Shown piece after piece: positions 43,177-50,709 of a stretch of 64,000 nt of DNA. Below the pieces are notes generated by a model that worked only from the letters and a program-made list of their open reading frames with translations, did not search any database and was not told where the DNA came from. The position numbers and the translations under genes are program-made. Source of the DNA: Nannocystis bainbridge (GTDB lineage Bacteria; Myxococcota_A; Polyangia; Nannocystales; Nannocystaceae); contig NZ_JAQNDL010000001.1 of NCBI RefSeq assembly GCF_028368995.1, positions 4,392,001-4,456,000 on the forward strand, read 5' to 3'. How positions within the stretch are numbered: position 1 is the first letter of the stretch; every line of letters begins with the position of its first letter.

Positions 43177-43617
43177 TCAGCCGCCGAGGTGGGGCTTCAC
43201 CACGACCATGATCACGATGAGCAGCAGCGGGACGAGCGGCACCTCGTTGAGCAGCCGACATTGCCGCGAGGTCAGGTTGCAGCGCCCGGCTGCGAGGTCC
43301 TTGCGGACCTTGCCGCAGTAGAGGTGATAGCCGACGAGCAGCAGCAGCCCGAGCAGCTTGGCGTGGAACCACCCCTGGGCCATGTAGAAGCCCGGCATCT
43401 GCACGAACAGGGCGACGCCGAAGGTGGCGGTGAAGATCATCGCCGGCCAGCAGATCCCGCGGTACAGCCGCCGCTCCATGATCGCCAGCAGCTGCGTGAT
43501 CTCGGGCTTGTCGCGGTTCTCGACGTGATAGACGTAGAGCCGGAAGATGTAGAAGAGCCCGGCGAACCACGCGACGAAGCCGATGATGTGGAACGCCTTG
43601 AGCCAGAGGTAGAGCAC
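43177..43617 (-). CDS. hemJ: protoporphyrinogen oxidase HemJ-like membrane protein
   Basis: The 146-aa protein has four predicted helices. It shows WLKAFHIIGFVAWFAGLFY (with His10), RRLYRGICWPAMIFTATFG, GWFHAKLLGLLLLVGYHLYC and a final hydrophobic stretch ending MVVVKPHLGG. This is the HemJ (formerly UPF0093) family, which in Gram-negatives lacking HemG/HemY oxidises protoporphyrinogen IX. The conserved His10 and the Lys in the third helix are present. A GTG start fits. Together with hemF (31.8 kb) it suggests an O2-dependent late heme route. Confidence 0.9.
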   Translation of the reverse strand: MLYLWLKAFHIIGFVAWFAGLFYIFRLYVYHVENRDKPEITQLLAIMERRLYRGICWPAMIFTATFGVALFVQMPGFYMAQGWFHAKLLGLLLLVGYHLYCGKVRKDLAAGRCNLTSRQCRLLNEVPLVPLLLIVIMVVVKPHLGG

Positions 43618-43650
43618 GGCCCAGTTCTACCTCTTCGCCGCGCCGCGGGC

Positions 43651-44427
43651 TCAGGTGCCCGGGGTGTGACCGAACATGTGGATGTGGAGCCGCTCGCCGA
43701 GGCGAAACCCGCGCTCGATGCAGATCGGCATGAGCGCGCGATAGGCCGCGGGCAGGGCCTCGCGGTCGGTGCACTCGGGCATGAGCAGTACGCGGCCGCG
43801 CTGGTCGTCGGGCACCGCGAGCTCGCGCAGCAGGGCCTCGATCTCGGCGACGTCGGCGGCGCTCTCGCCGGCGCGCACGACGAACTTGAGCTGCCACGGG
43901 AAGCTCGCCATCAGCCGCGCCAGCGCCGGCAGGTGGAGCCGCGTGCGCTCGTGCCGCTCGGCCTGCGCCGGGTCGCGGGCCCACGGCGTGCTGTGACGCA
44001 GCTTCGGGCTCAGCGACACCAGGTCACAGGCGAGGCCCTCGAGCCACACGGTCCCGGCGGTCTCGACGGTGACGTGATGCCCGGCCGCCCGCAGCTGCCG
44101 ACTGAGCGCGGCGACCCCGGCGTACAGCAGCGGCTCGCCGCCGGTGAGCACGACGTGGCGCGGGCCGGCGGCGCAGAAGCCGAGCAGCTCGGTCAGCTCG
44201 GCGCGGCGGCTGGACGGCGCCCAGGACGTGCCGGGCGAGTCGCACCACGCGCAGCGGAGGTTGCAGCCGGACACGCGGACGAACGAGCTCGGGACGCCGA
44301 CGAGCGTGCCCTCACCCTGCAACGAGATGAAGCGCTCGTGGATCGGCAGCCAGGTCGGCGGCGCGGCCGAGAGCGACGGCGGGGCCGAATTCCGGGCGCT
44401 GCCAGGCGGGTCGAAGGCGGCGGTCAT
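43651..44427 (-). CDS. queE: 7-carboxy-7-deazaguanine synthase (radical SAM)
   Basis: The 258-aa protein (ATG 44427) has the radical-SAM motif CNLRCAWC (C-x3-C-x2-C) near residue 60 and the QueE-type opening [15 protein letters not shown]. It also has TGGEPLLY and FPWQLKFVV for substrate and SAM contact. QueE makes CDG from CPH4 in queuosine/7-deazaguanine synthesis. A longer start at 44493 is possible but is only one base beyond the asnS ATG on the other strand, so 44427 is preferred. It is divergent from asnS. Confidence 0.92.
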   Translation of the reverse strand: MTAAFDPPGSARNSAPPSLSAAPPTWLPIHERFISLQGEGTLVGVPSSFVRVSGCNLRCAWCDSPGTSWAPSSRRAELTELLGFCAAGPRHVVLTGGEPLLYAGVAALSRQLRAAGHHVTVETAGTVWLEGLACDLVSLSPKLRHSTPWARDPAQAERHERTRLHLPALARLMASFPWQLKFVVRAGESAADVAEIEALLRELAVPDDQRGRVLLMPECTDREALPAAYRALMPICIERGFRLGERLHIHMFGHTPGT

Positions 44428-44491
44428 GCGCGCGTCGTCGCTGTACCGCACTTGCGAACCCCGGGCCAGGAATTCTACGCTCGCGTCTGCC

Positions 44492-45883
44492 ATGCAGACC
44501 CCGCGGACCAAGATCGTCGACGTGCTCCAGCTCGAGCCCCCGCGCGCCGGTGTGCGCGTCAAGGGCTGGGCGCGCACCGTCCGGGACAGCAAACAGGTCG
44601 TGTTCGTCGAGCTCCACGACGGCTCGTGCTTCGCCAGCCTGCAGGTGGTCGTCAACCCCGAGCTCGCCAACTACGAGCAGCTGCGCAAGCTGACGACCGG
44701 CAGCGCGGTCGAGATCGTCGGCGAGGTCATCGCCTCTCCCGCGGCTGGCCAGCGCGTCGAGCTCAAGGCCACCGAGGTGATCGTCGTCGGCCTGGCCGAC
44801 TCGAGCTTCCCGCTGCAGAAGAAGCGCCACGGCTTCGAGTTCTTGCGCGAGATCTCCCACCTGCGTGCCCGCACCAACACCTTCGGCGCCGTCTTCCGCG
44901 TCCGCAGCGCCCTCGCCCAGGCCGTCCACGAGTTCTTCCAGCAGCGCGGGTTCGTGTACGTGCACACGCCGATCATCACCGGCTCCGACGCCGAGGGCGC
45001 CGGCGAGATGTTCCGCGTCACCACGCTCGACGTGAACAGCCCGCCGCGCACGCCCGAGGGCGCGGTCGACTACCACGAGGATTTCTTCGCTCGCCCGTCG
45101 TTCCTCACGGTGTCCGGCCAGCTCAACGGCGAGACCTTCGCCATGGGCCTGTCGGACATCTACACGTTCGGCCCGACCTTCCGCGCCGAGAACTCGAACA
45201 CCAGCCGGCACGCCGCCGAGTTCTGGATGATCGAGCCGGAGATGGCGTGGTGCGACCTCGACGACGACGCGACGCTGGCGGAGGCGTTCGTCAAGCACCT
45301 CATGCGCACGGCGCTCGACCGCTGCGCCGACGACCTCGCGTTCTTCAACAAGCAGATCGATCCGGGCCTGGTCGCGCGCCTGCAGCACGTGCTCGACTCG
45401 AGCTTCGAGCGCATGCCGTACACCGAGGCGGTCCGCCGGCTGGAGGCCTCGGGCCAGAAGTTCGAGTTCCCGGTCCACTGGGGCGCCAACCTGCAGGCGG
45501 AGCACGAGCGCTACCTGACCGAGACGCTGGTCGGTCGCCCGGTCTTCGTCACCGACTACCCGACCGAGATCAAGGCGTTCTACATGCGCCGCAACGACGA
45601 CGGCAAAACGGTCGCGGCGATGGACCTGCTGGTGCCGAAGATCGGCGAGCTGATCGGCGGCTCACAGCGCGAGGAGCGGCTCGACGTGCTGCTGGACGCA
45701 ATCCGCAAGTCGGGCCTGCACGCGGAGCACTACAGCTGGTACCTCGACACCCGCCGCTTCGGCACGGCGCCGCACGCCGGCTTCGGCCTCGGCTTCGAGC
45801 GCCTCGTCATGTACGTGACGGGGATGGAGAACATCCGCGACGTCATCCCCTTCCCGCGGACGCCGCGGAACTGCGATTTCTAG
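44492..45883 (+). CDS. asnS: asparaginyl-tRNA synthetase
   Basis: The 463-aa class IIb synthetase has an OB-fold anticodon domain at the N-terminus ([20 protein letters not shown]). Catalytic motifs follow: motif 1 around [20 protein letters not shown]; motif 2 with [20 protein letters not shown]; motif 3 [20 protein letters not shown]. It ends [11 protein letters not shown]. The NTSRH context is typical of AsnRS rather than AspRS. It charges tRNA-Asn with asparagine. The ATG at 44492 gives the full OB fold. It is followed by a gene-poor region. Confidence 0.96.
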   Translation: MQTPRTKIVDVLQLEPPRAGVRVKGWARTVRDSKQVVFVELHDGSCFASLQVVVNPELANYEQLRKLTTGSAVEIVGEVIASPAAGQRVELKATEVIVVGLADSSFPLQKKRHGFEFLREISHLRARTNTFGAVFRVRSALAQAVHEFFQQRGFVYVHTPIITGSDAEGAGEMFRVTTLDVNSPPRTPEGAVDYHEDFFARPSFLTVSGQLNGETFAMGLSDIYTFGPTFRAENSNTSRHAAEFWMIEPEMAWCDLDDDATLAEAFVKHLMRTALDRCADDLAFFNKQIDPGLVARLQHVLDSSFERMPYTEAVRRLEASGQKFEFPVHWGANLQAEHERYLTETLVGRPVFVTDYPTEIKAFYMRRNDDGKTVAAMDLLVPKIGELIGGSQREERLDVLLDAIRKSGLHAEHYSWYLDTRRFGTAPHAGFGLGFERLVMYVTGMENIRDVIPFPRTPRNCDF

Positions 45884-46187
45884 AGCCATTGGGCGTGTGG
45901 GCCCAGGTATCACGCGTTGCGCGAGGCGCGCACGGTCCCAAAACGCATAAAAAAACCCAAGGAAATTGAGCAATTTGGCTGCAGCAGTCGGAAATCTCTG
46001 GCGACCCTCTGGCGCAAACGCTAGCCTTGTGTTCGTGGGCACAGGGGGCCTTGGGATGCAGGTAAACAGGGGCACAGACCGTGGGGACAGGGTTGAAGTT
46101 TTACCCGGCACCTGCGTCCAAAATAGTGCCGGCCTGATGCCGGGCTCTCGCACGCAACCTTGGATTGCCTGAGGAAGGTTTATTCCT
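45884..46187. other. AT-rich intergenic region
   Basis: 304 bases after asnS are clearly AT-richer than their surroundings (AAAACGCATAAAAAAACCC, AAATTGAGCAATTT). AAATTG-AG-CAATTT is a perfect inverted repeat (45963-45976). The rise in AT hints at a foreign or insertion-derived stretch and probably holds the promoter of the next gene. Confidence 0.5.
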
Positions 46188-46643
46188 ATGTATCTCCGGA
46201 GAAACAAAGTCCGTTGTGGTGAGTCGCGCAGGACCTACCTGTCCATCGCGCACAATGTCTGGTGGTCCGGCGAGGGGAACAAGAAGGCGCAGAGCCGTCC
46301 CATCGTCGTGGCGAGCTTCGGAGTCGAAGACCAGGTCGATGTCGATCTGGCCCGCGACCTGGTCGCAGCGGTCGAACGCTGCGCCCCGAAGTTCCAGATC
46401 CGCCGAGGCGAGGGCAAAGAAGCGACGATGCGGATCGCCCAGGAGATCCGCAAAATCGAGCCGTTCCTCAAGGTGCTCGCCAGCCGCAAGCTGGGCCTCG
46501 CCCAGCACCTGCCGCCGCACCCGGAGCGCATGGTGATCCTCGAGGCGCTGATCCGCGACAAGCTCAGCGACCCGGCCGACACCACGATCGCCGCCCGCGA
46601 AGAGGCGATCCTGTCGAGCCTCAAGACTCACCTCTCCGCGTAA
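46188..46643 (+). CDS. protein related to the N-terminal domain of IS1634-type transposases (fragment or domesticated)
   Basis: The 151-aa product begins MYLRRNKVRC...RTYLSIAHNVW, then IVVASFGVEDQVDVDLARDL. This pattern (basic start, YLxLAHNVW, then FGxEDQxD) is what I know from the N-terminus of IS1634-family transposases, normally followed by a ~400-aa DDE domain. Here the second half instead reads IAQEIRKIEPFLKVLASRKL and AAREEAILSSLKTHLSA, which I do not recognise, and it ends at TAA 46641. Either it is a decayed transposase with a replaced tail or an independent protein carrying the same domain. The AT-rich leader and first 30 codons differ from local composition. Confidence 0.62.
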   Translation: MYLRRNKVRCGESRRTYLSIAHNVWWSGEGNKKAQSRPIVVASFGVEDQVDVDLARDLVAAVERCAPKFQIRRGEGKEATMRIAQEIRKIEPFLKVLASRKLGLAQHLPPHPERMVILEALIRDKLSDPADTTIAAREEAILSSLKTHLSA

Positions 46644-46984
46644 ACCCCGACGCCGCCAAGGCATCGCTCCTCCCTCCGGGAGGCGGTGCCGTTTGTCGCC
46701 GGTAAAATTCCTCAGCTATCCACACGCGGCACCGATCCCCACCCCCGGGACCGGTGCCGTCGTCGCGACTGGAGATCGCTTCAAAGGCGATCTCCGAGGC
46801 CTTTCAACGACGGATGCGAAGCGATCTCCGCGGTGCATCGCGGGCGCGCCAGAGGCCCGAACAGTCGCGCGAGCGTGCCCGCGAAGAGGCCGCTCTCGCG
46901 CGAGCACGAGCATGGATGAGGCGATCTCTGTCGGAGAAAGTCGAGTGGCGCGAGCGATACGAGCCGCTCGAGCGAGAGCGATAC
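46644..46984. other. non-coding region with several hairpins
   Basis: No gene is visible. A hairpin-forming stretch at about 46658-46695 (GGCATCGC/AGGCGGTGCC, then GTTTGT) may end the previous gene. A perfect nine-base stem, GGAGATCGC at 46771-46779 and GCGATCTCC at 46787-46795, follows. Then come purine-rich CGAGCG/GATACGAGCCG direct repeats leading into the tandem repeats. Confidence 0.5.
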
Positions 46985-47262
46985 GAGCCGCGCAAGCGAG
47001 CTGTGCTCACGTGAAGAACGACCGCGCGAGCCGATGCTCCCGTCGGCCCCAGTGCGAACGTCGGCGCTCCGCTCGAGACGAGCCGCGCAAGCGAGCTGTG
47101 CTCGCGTGAAGAACGACCGCGCGAGCCGACGCTCCCGTCGGCCCAGTGCGAACGTCGGCGCTCAGCTCGAGACGAGCCGCGCAAGCGAGCTGTACCGCGT
47201 GACGAACGACCGCAAGCCGACGCTCCGTCGGCTCACGGGCGAACGTCGGCGCTCAGCTCTTG
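46985..47262. repeat. three tandem ~94-bp repeats
   Basis: Copies start GAGCCGCGCAAGCGAGCTGT at 46985, 47080 and 47174 (periods 95 and 94). They share CGTGAAGAACGACCGC (third copy CGTGACGAACGACCGC) and the inverted pair GAGCCGACGCTC...GTCGGCGCTC. Copy three is the most diverged and ends at the stop codon (47253-47255) of the minus-strand gene that follows. Confidence 0.85.
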
Positions 47263-48488
47263 AGCAGCGAGAGCAGCAGCTCCGCCGGCAGAGGCGCGTC
47301 GGGGCGGCGGGACACGAACACGTTGGTGCTGCCGAGGCGCAGCAGCGTGCCGATGCCGAGGCGTGGGGCCAGGACCTCGAGGGCCTTCACCTTCGTGCCG
47401 CCGAGATCGATCTCGCGGGCGCGCTCCTCGAACTTGGGGCGGTTCAGCGGCTGGGCGTCGACGAACACCTCGCTGAAGAACTCGACCTTGACGGCGAAAT
47501 CGATCGCGCGACCGGTGAGGGTCTCCAGCAGCGCGCTCGGCAGACCGTCGGGCAGCGAGCTCTCGATCACCGGCACGATGTAGTTGCTGAGCAGCGAAGC
47601 CTCGGACAGCTCGACCGGGACCAGGACCACGAGGCCGCGCTCGTCCTCGACGTAGCGCAGCGACTTGGCGGCGTTCTCGCTGCGGGCCTGCATCTCCTGC
47701 AGCTCGGCGGCTCGCTCGCTGGCGCGGCGCTTGGTGTCGTCAGCCGCGGTGACCTGCGGCGCCTTGGCCGGAGCCTTGGCCGACTGGTTCGGGGGGCTCG
47801 CGGAGCTCGTGGCACTCACGGGGCTCGAACCACCCGCGGCGCTCGGCGGCGGGGCCGAGAAGCCCTGCGTGAGCCCGCCTCCGCGCGACGGCGGGGGCGG
47901 CGGAGGCGGCTCCTCGCCCATGTCGTCGAGCTCCTCGTCGCCGGCTTCGCCCGGCGGCTGGCCGACCAGCGCCATCAGCAGGTTTTGGTCGTTGCCGGTC
48001 GGCTCCATCAGCGACAGCTCGATGCGGGGACCGCCGGCGAAGCCGTTGGCCAGGTCGTCGACGGTGATCCGCAGCTGATCGACCAGGCGCGTGACCGGCC
48101 AGTGCTGACCCGACGTGTCGCGGTCGCTGTCGTCGGCCGCCAGCGCCTGGCCGCGCTGAGCGACGAGGAAGCCTTCGCGGCGGTTGGGGCCGGAGCGCAC
48201 GTAGTAGACGAAGCACTGCCGCGGCACCGCCTGGCTGGCGGCCAGCGCGATGTCCGGGTTGGTGCGCCAGAACTCGGCGGGGTCCTCGCCGACCACGTTG
48301 CCGTGGATCCGCGCCAGCGCCAGCGGCGACGTCGGGTGCCGGGAGATCTCGAGCGTCGCGTCGAGGATGTTGCGGACCTTGCCGAGCAGCAGCTCGGCGA
48401 TCACGGCCGCAAGCACCGTCGGTCGGAACATGTCGAGCGGGAAGATCAGCCCGCCGTGGCTCGTGGGCGCGGTGGAGAGGGTGTCCAT
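47253..48488 (-). CDS. hypothetical protein with Pro/Ser-rich central linker
   Basis: The 411-aa protein has an N-terminal domain (about 1-180; RPTVLAAVIAELLLGKVRNI, EISRHPTSPLALARIHGN), a Pro/Gly/Ser-rich linker (about 190-265 with PPPPPPP), and a C-terminal domain (about 265-411; RYVEDERGLVVLVPVELSEAS, ending ELLLSLLKS). No signal peptide or family is recognised. The two-domain plan with a long disordered hinge recalls myxobacterial regulators of filamentous phage or secretion origin, but that is not demonstrable. The following gene lies 18 nt upstream on the same strand. Confidence 0.72.
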   Translation of the reverse strand: MDTLSTAPTSHGGLIFPLDMFRPTVLAAVIAELLLGKVRNILDATLEISRHPTSPLALARIHGNVVGEDPAEFWRTNPDIALAASQAVPRQCFVYYVRSGPNRREGFLVAQRGQALAADDSDRDTSGQHWPVTRLVDQLRITVDDLANGFAGGPRIELSLMEPTGNDQNLLMALVGQPPGEAGDEELDDMGEEPPPPPPPSRGGGLTQGFSAPPPSAAGGSSPVSATSSASPPNQSAKAPAKAPQVTAADDTKRRASERAAELQEMQARSENAAKSLRYVEDERGLVVLVPVELSEASLLSNYIVPVIESSLPDGLPSALLETLTGRAIDFAVKVEFFSEVFVDAQPLNRPKFEERAREIDLGGTKVKALEVLAPRLGIGTLLRLGSTNVFVSRRPDAPLPAELLLSLLKS

Positions 48489-48506
48489 ACGGGTGGCCGG
48501 AGGATA

Positions 48507-49136
48507 TTAGCCCGGGCCGAGTACAGCCAGCGAGAAGTGCCACTGGCCCGCGGCGAGGTTGGTGGGGAAGCGGCCGACCACGACCTCCGCGCCGGTGGCG
48601 GTCGGGCAGCGATGGAAGTCCGCGAGAGCGTTGTCTGCGCGGCCGGCGTTGGCCCACGGCTCGCGGCAGATGCCCCGCAGGCGTTGCAAGATCTGTCGGA
48701 CCAGCTCGCCGCTGTCCTGATCCGTCAGCTCGCGGGCGACCAGGCCGATGGTGCTGTCGCGACCGAGCTCGAGCTCGAACTCGTGGCCCAGCGCCGCGAA
48801 CGGGGACTTCGGGGCGCAGCGCACGGCCTCGGGCGGCGGGTCCTCCGACAGCGCCTCCGGCACCTCGGCGCACAGCTGCTTGGCCAGCCGCGGCAGCGAG
48901 ACCGTGGTCGAGCCGCCGGCCAGCATCTCGCTGGAGTCGGTGGTGAACTGCGCGAGCGCCTGCCAGTTGTCGCGCACCCCCGTGCCGCGGGGGGTACCCC
49001 GGCCGCCGCTGCTGCCGCCCGAGCCTTTGCTCGCGCCGCCCTGACCGCTGACCGCCTTGTCCCACGCGGCGCGTGACTTCTCGGTCGCGCCCGTGCACGC
49101 GCTGCACGCGAGGACGAGGGCGAGGAGGGGACGCAC
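48507..49136 (-). CDS. lipoprotein (209 aa)
   Basis: A GTG start at 49136 gives VRPLLALVLACSACTGATEK, a lipoprotein signal (lipobox Cys11 or Cys14), followed by a Gly/Ser-rich linker (about 33-55) and a ~150-aa domain with several Cys (QLCAEV; RGICREPW; HRCPTATG). The upstream in-frame start at 49238 would add an implausible Arg-rich tail. Family unknown. It is the first gene of a two-gene run with the 411-aa protein. Confidence 0.74.
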   Translation of the reverse strand: MRPLLALVLACSACTGATEKSRAAWDKAVSGQGGASKGSGGSSGGRGTPRGTGVRDNWQALAQFTTDSSEMLAGGSTTVSLPRLAKQLCAEVPEALSEDPPPEAVRCAPKSPFAALGHEFELELGRDSTIGLVARELTDQDSGELVRQILQRLRGICREPWANAGRADNALADFHRCPTATGAEVVVGRFPTNLAAGQWHFSLAVLGPG

Positions 49137-49301
49137 GCTGCGGACGTAGCACCGGCGGCAGTGAGGGTCTAGCGCCGTCGCACGCCGCCGTCGTGGCGCC
49201 GGCGGGAGCGGGGGTCTCGCCGGCGCCACGACGGGCATGGCCGGGGTTCAGCGCAGCCGACTTGCGGGGTTTAGTGCTGGCCTCCGACCGACCTGGGGGG
49301 T

Positions 49302-50618
49302 CTAGCGCCGCCGCACGCCGCCGACGAACACGCGATCGATCGCGGCCGCGGTGCCCGACAGCCACAGGGCGTCGTGGGCCTGGTCGTCCGGCAGGTCGGC
49401 GAGGTGGGGGTGGTCCAGGTCCGCCGCGCAGGCGTCGAACGGGCTGCCCGCCACCAGGCGGCCGAGCTCGGGGCGGCCGAGGGCGCGAGCGCCTCCCACG
49501 GTGGCGATGTCGAGGAGGGTGCGCGCGACGGGGTCGGGGCCGGCGAGGCAGAGGCGCGCCTGCGCGCGCAGGCGCTCGTGCATCTCGAGCAGGCGGGCCT
49601 CCTGGACGAGATCGATCACGGCGTTGCTGTCGCTGCCGAGGGCCAGGCCGGTGCCGTGCTGGCGGTGCCGCGGAGCCGGGATGATGCCGTCGCCGAGGTC
49701 GGCCTCGGTGGTCGGGCAGGCGCAGACGTTGTGACCGGCGAGCAGGTCGTGGTCGCGGTCCTCGAGGTGGATCGCGTGCACGGCGGTGAAGCTGCCGGGG
49801 CGCGCGAGGCAGCCGGCGTCGGCGAACACTTCGGTGGGGGTGCGGCCGTGCTCGGCGCGGCTCTCGTCGTTCTCGCGCGGCTGCTCGGAGACGTGGGCGT
49901 GCACGACGAGGCCGTGCGCGCGGGCGTAGGCGGCCAGCTCGGTCAGCGCGGTCAACGGGACGGCGCGCACGCTGTGCGGCGCGAGGCCGACCGCGTGGCC
50001 TTCGCTGCGCAAGATGTCGACGCGGGCGAGGTAGCGGTCGACGCTGCCGTCGCAGAAGCGGCGCTGCTCGGGCAGCGCCGGGCGGCCCTCGCCGGCGCGC
50101 GCGTAGTAGACCTCGAGCAGGACGACGCGGATCCCCACCTCGGCGGCGGCGCGCAAGACCTGGCGCGACAGCTCGTTGGCGTCGGCGTAGGGCGTGCCGT
50201 CGGGCGCGTGGTGGAGGTAGTGGAACTCGCCGACGCAGGTGATCCCGGCGCGCAGCATCTCGGCGTAGCAGCGGCGGGTGACGGCGTAGACCTCGTCAGG
50301 GCCGAGGCTGCTGGCGACGCGGTACATGGCCTCGCGCCAGCTCCAGAAGCTCGAAGGATCGCCGTCGCCGCGCCGGTGGGTGCCGCCGCGGATCGCCCGC
50401 TGGAAGGCGTGACTGTGAGCGTTGACGAGGCCGGGGTAGAGGAGCCGACGCCCGAGGTCGTGGACGATCGCGGGCGCGTCGGCGGGCCGGCCGGCCGCGG
50501 TGCGGACGATGACGCCGCGACCGTCGACCTCGACGTACGGCCGCTCGACCCACGCGTCGCCGAGGAGCCCCCAGGCCGCGAGGTAGCCGACGCGATCGTC
50601 ATGTGTTGCTTCGGTCAT
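49302..50618 (-). CDS. hutF: formimidoylglutamate deiminase
   Basis: The 438-aa amidohydrolase has metal ligands His68/His70 (LVNAHSHAFQR), HAHVSEQ later, and DSNAVID near the C-terminus. The HutF-typical FWSWREAMYRVA segment is present. HutF deiminates N-formimidoyl-L-glutamate to N-formylglutamate in the five-step histidine degradation route. No hutG/H/U/I gene is in the window, so it is detached from the rest of the hut set here. Length agrees with Pseudomonas HutF (~450). The closely related guanine deaminase or ssnA-type enzymes are the main alternative. Confidence 0.92.
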   Translation of the reverse strand: MTEATHDDRVGYLAAWGLLGDAWVERPYVEVDGRGVIVRTAAGRPADAPAIVHDLGRRLLYPGLVNAHSHAFQRAIRGGTHRRGDGDPSSFWSWREAMYRVASSLGPDEVYAVTRRCYAEMLRAGITCVGEFHYLHHAPDGTPYADANELSRQVLRAAAEVGIRVVLLEVYYARAGEGRPALPEQRRFCDGSVDRYLARVDILRSEGHAVGLAPHSVRAVPLTALTELAAYARAHGLVVHAHVSEQPRENDESRAEHGRTPTEVFADAGCLARPGSFTAVHAIHLEDRDHDLLAGHNVCACPTTEADLGDGIIPAPRHRQHGTGLALGSDSNAVIDLVQEARLLEMHERLRAQARLCLAGPDPVARTLLDIATVGGARALGRPELGRLVAGSPFDACAADLDHPHLADLPDDQAHDALWLSGTAAAIDRVFVGGVRRR

Positions 50619-50631
50619 CTCTTAAAAATCG

Positions 50632-50704
50632 AAGCTGTACTTTGGGACATGTCCGAAGAGCCATCGGTTTGCTGCTTCTTCGGACATGTTCGATCGGCCA
50701 GGCA
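50632..50704. repeat. 14-nt palindromic repeat units in two sub-arrays
   Basis: First sub-array cores are at 50634 (GCTG), 50648 (CATG) and 50662 (CATC), followed after a 23-nt break by 50685 (CATG) and 50699 (CAGG). All in-array steps are 14 nt. It lies in the 91-nt gap between the aspartyl-protease gene's stop and hutF's start, both on the minus strand. Confidence 0.82.
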
Positions 50705-50709
50705 CCGCG

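Noticed and set aside
46031..46095. Cluster of CACAGGGG, GCAGG and GACAGGG segments before the IS-like gene
   Set aside because: Steps are near 14 but not consistent; could be a decayed array, but not supported well enough.
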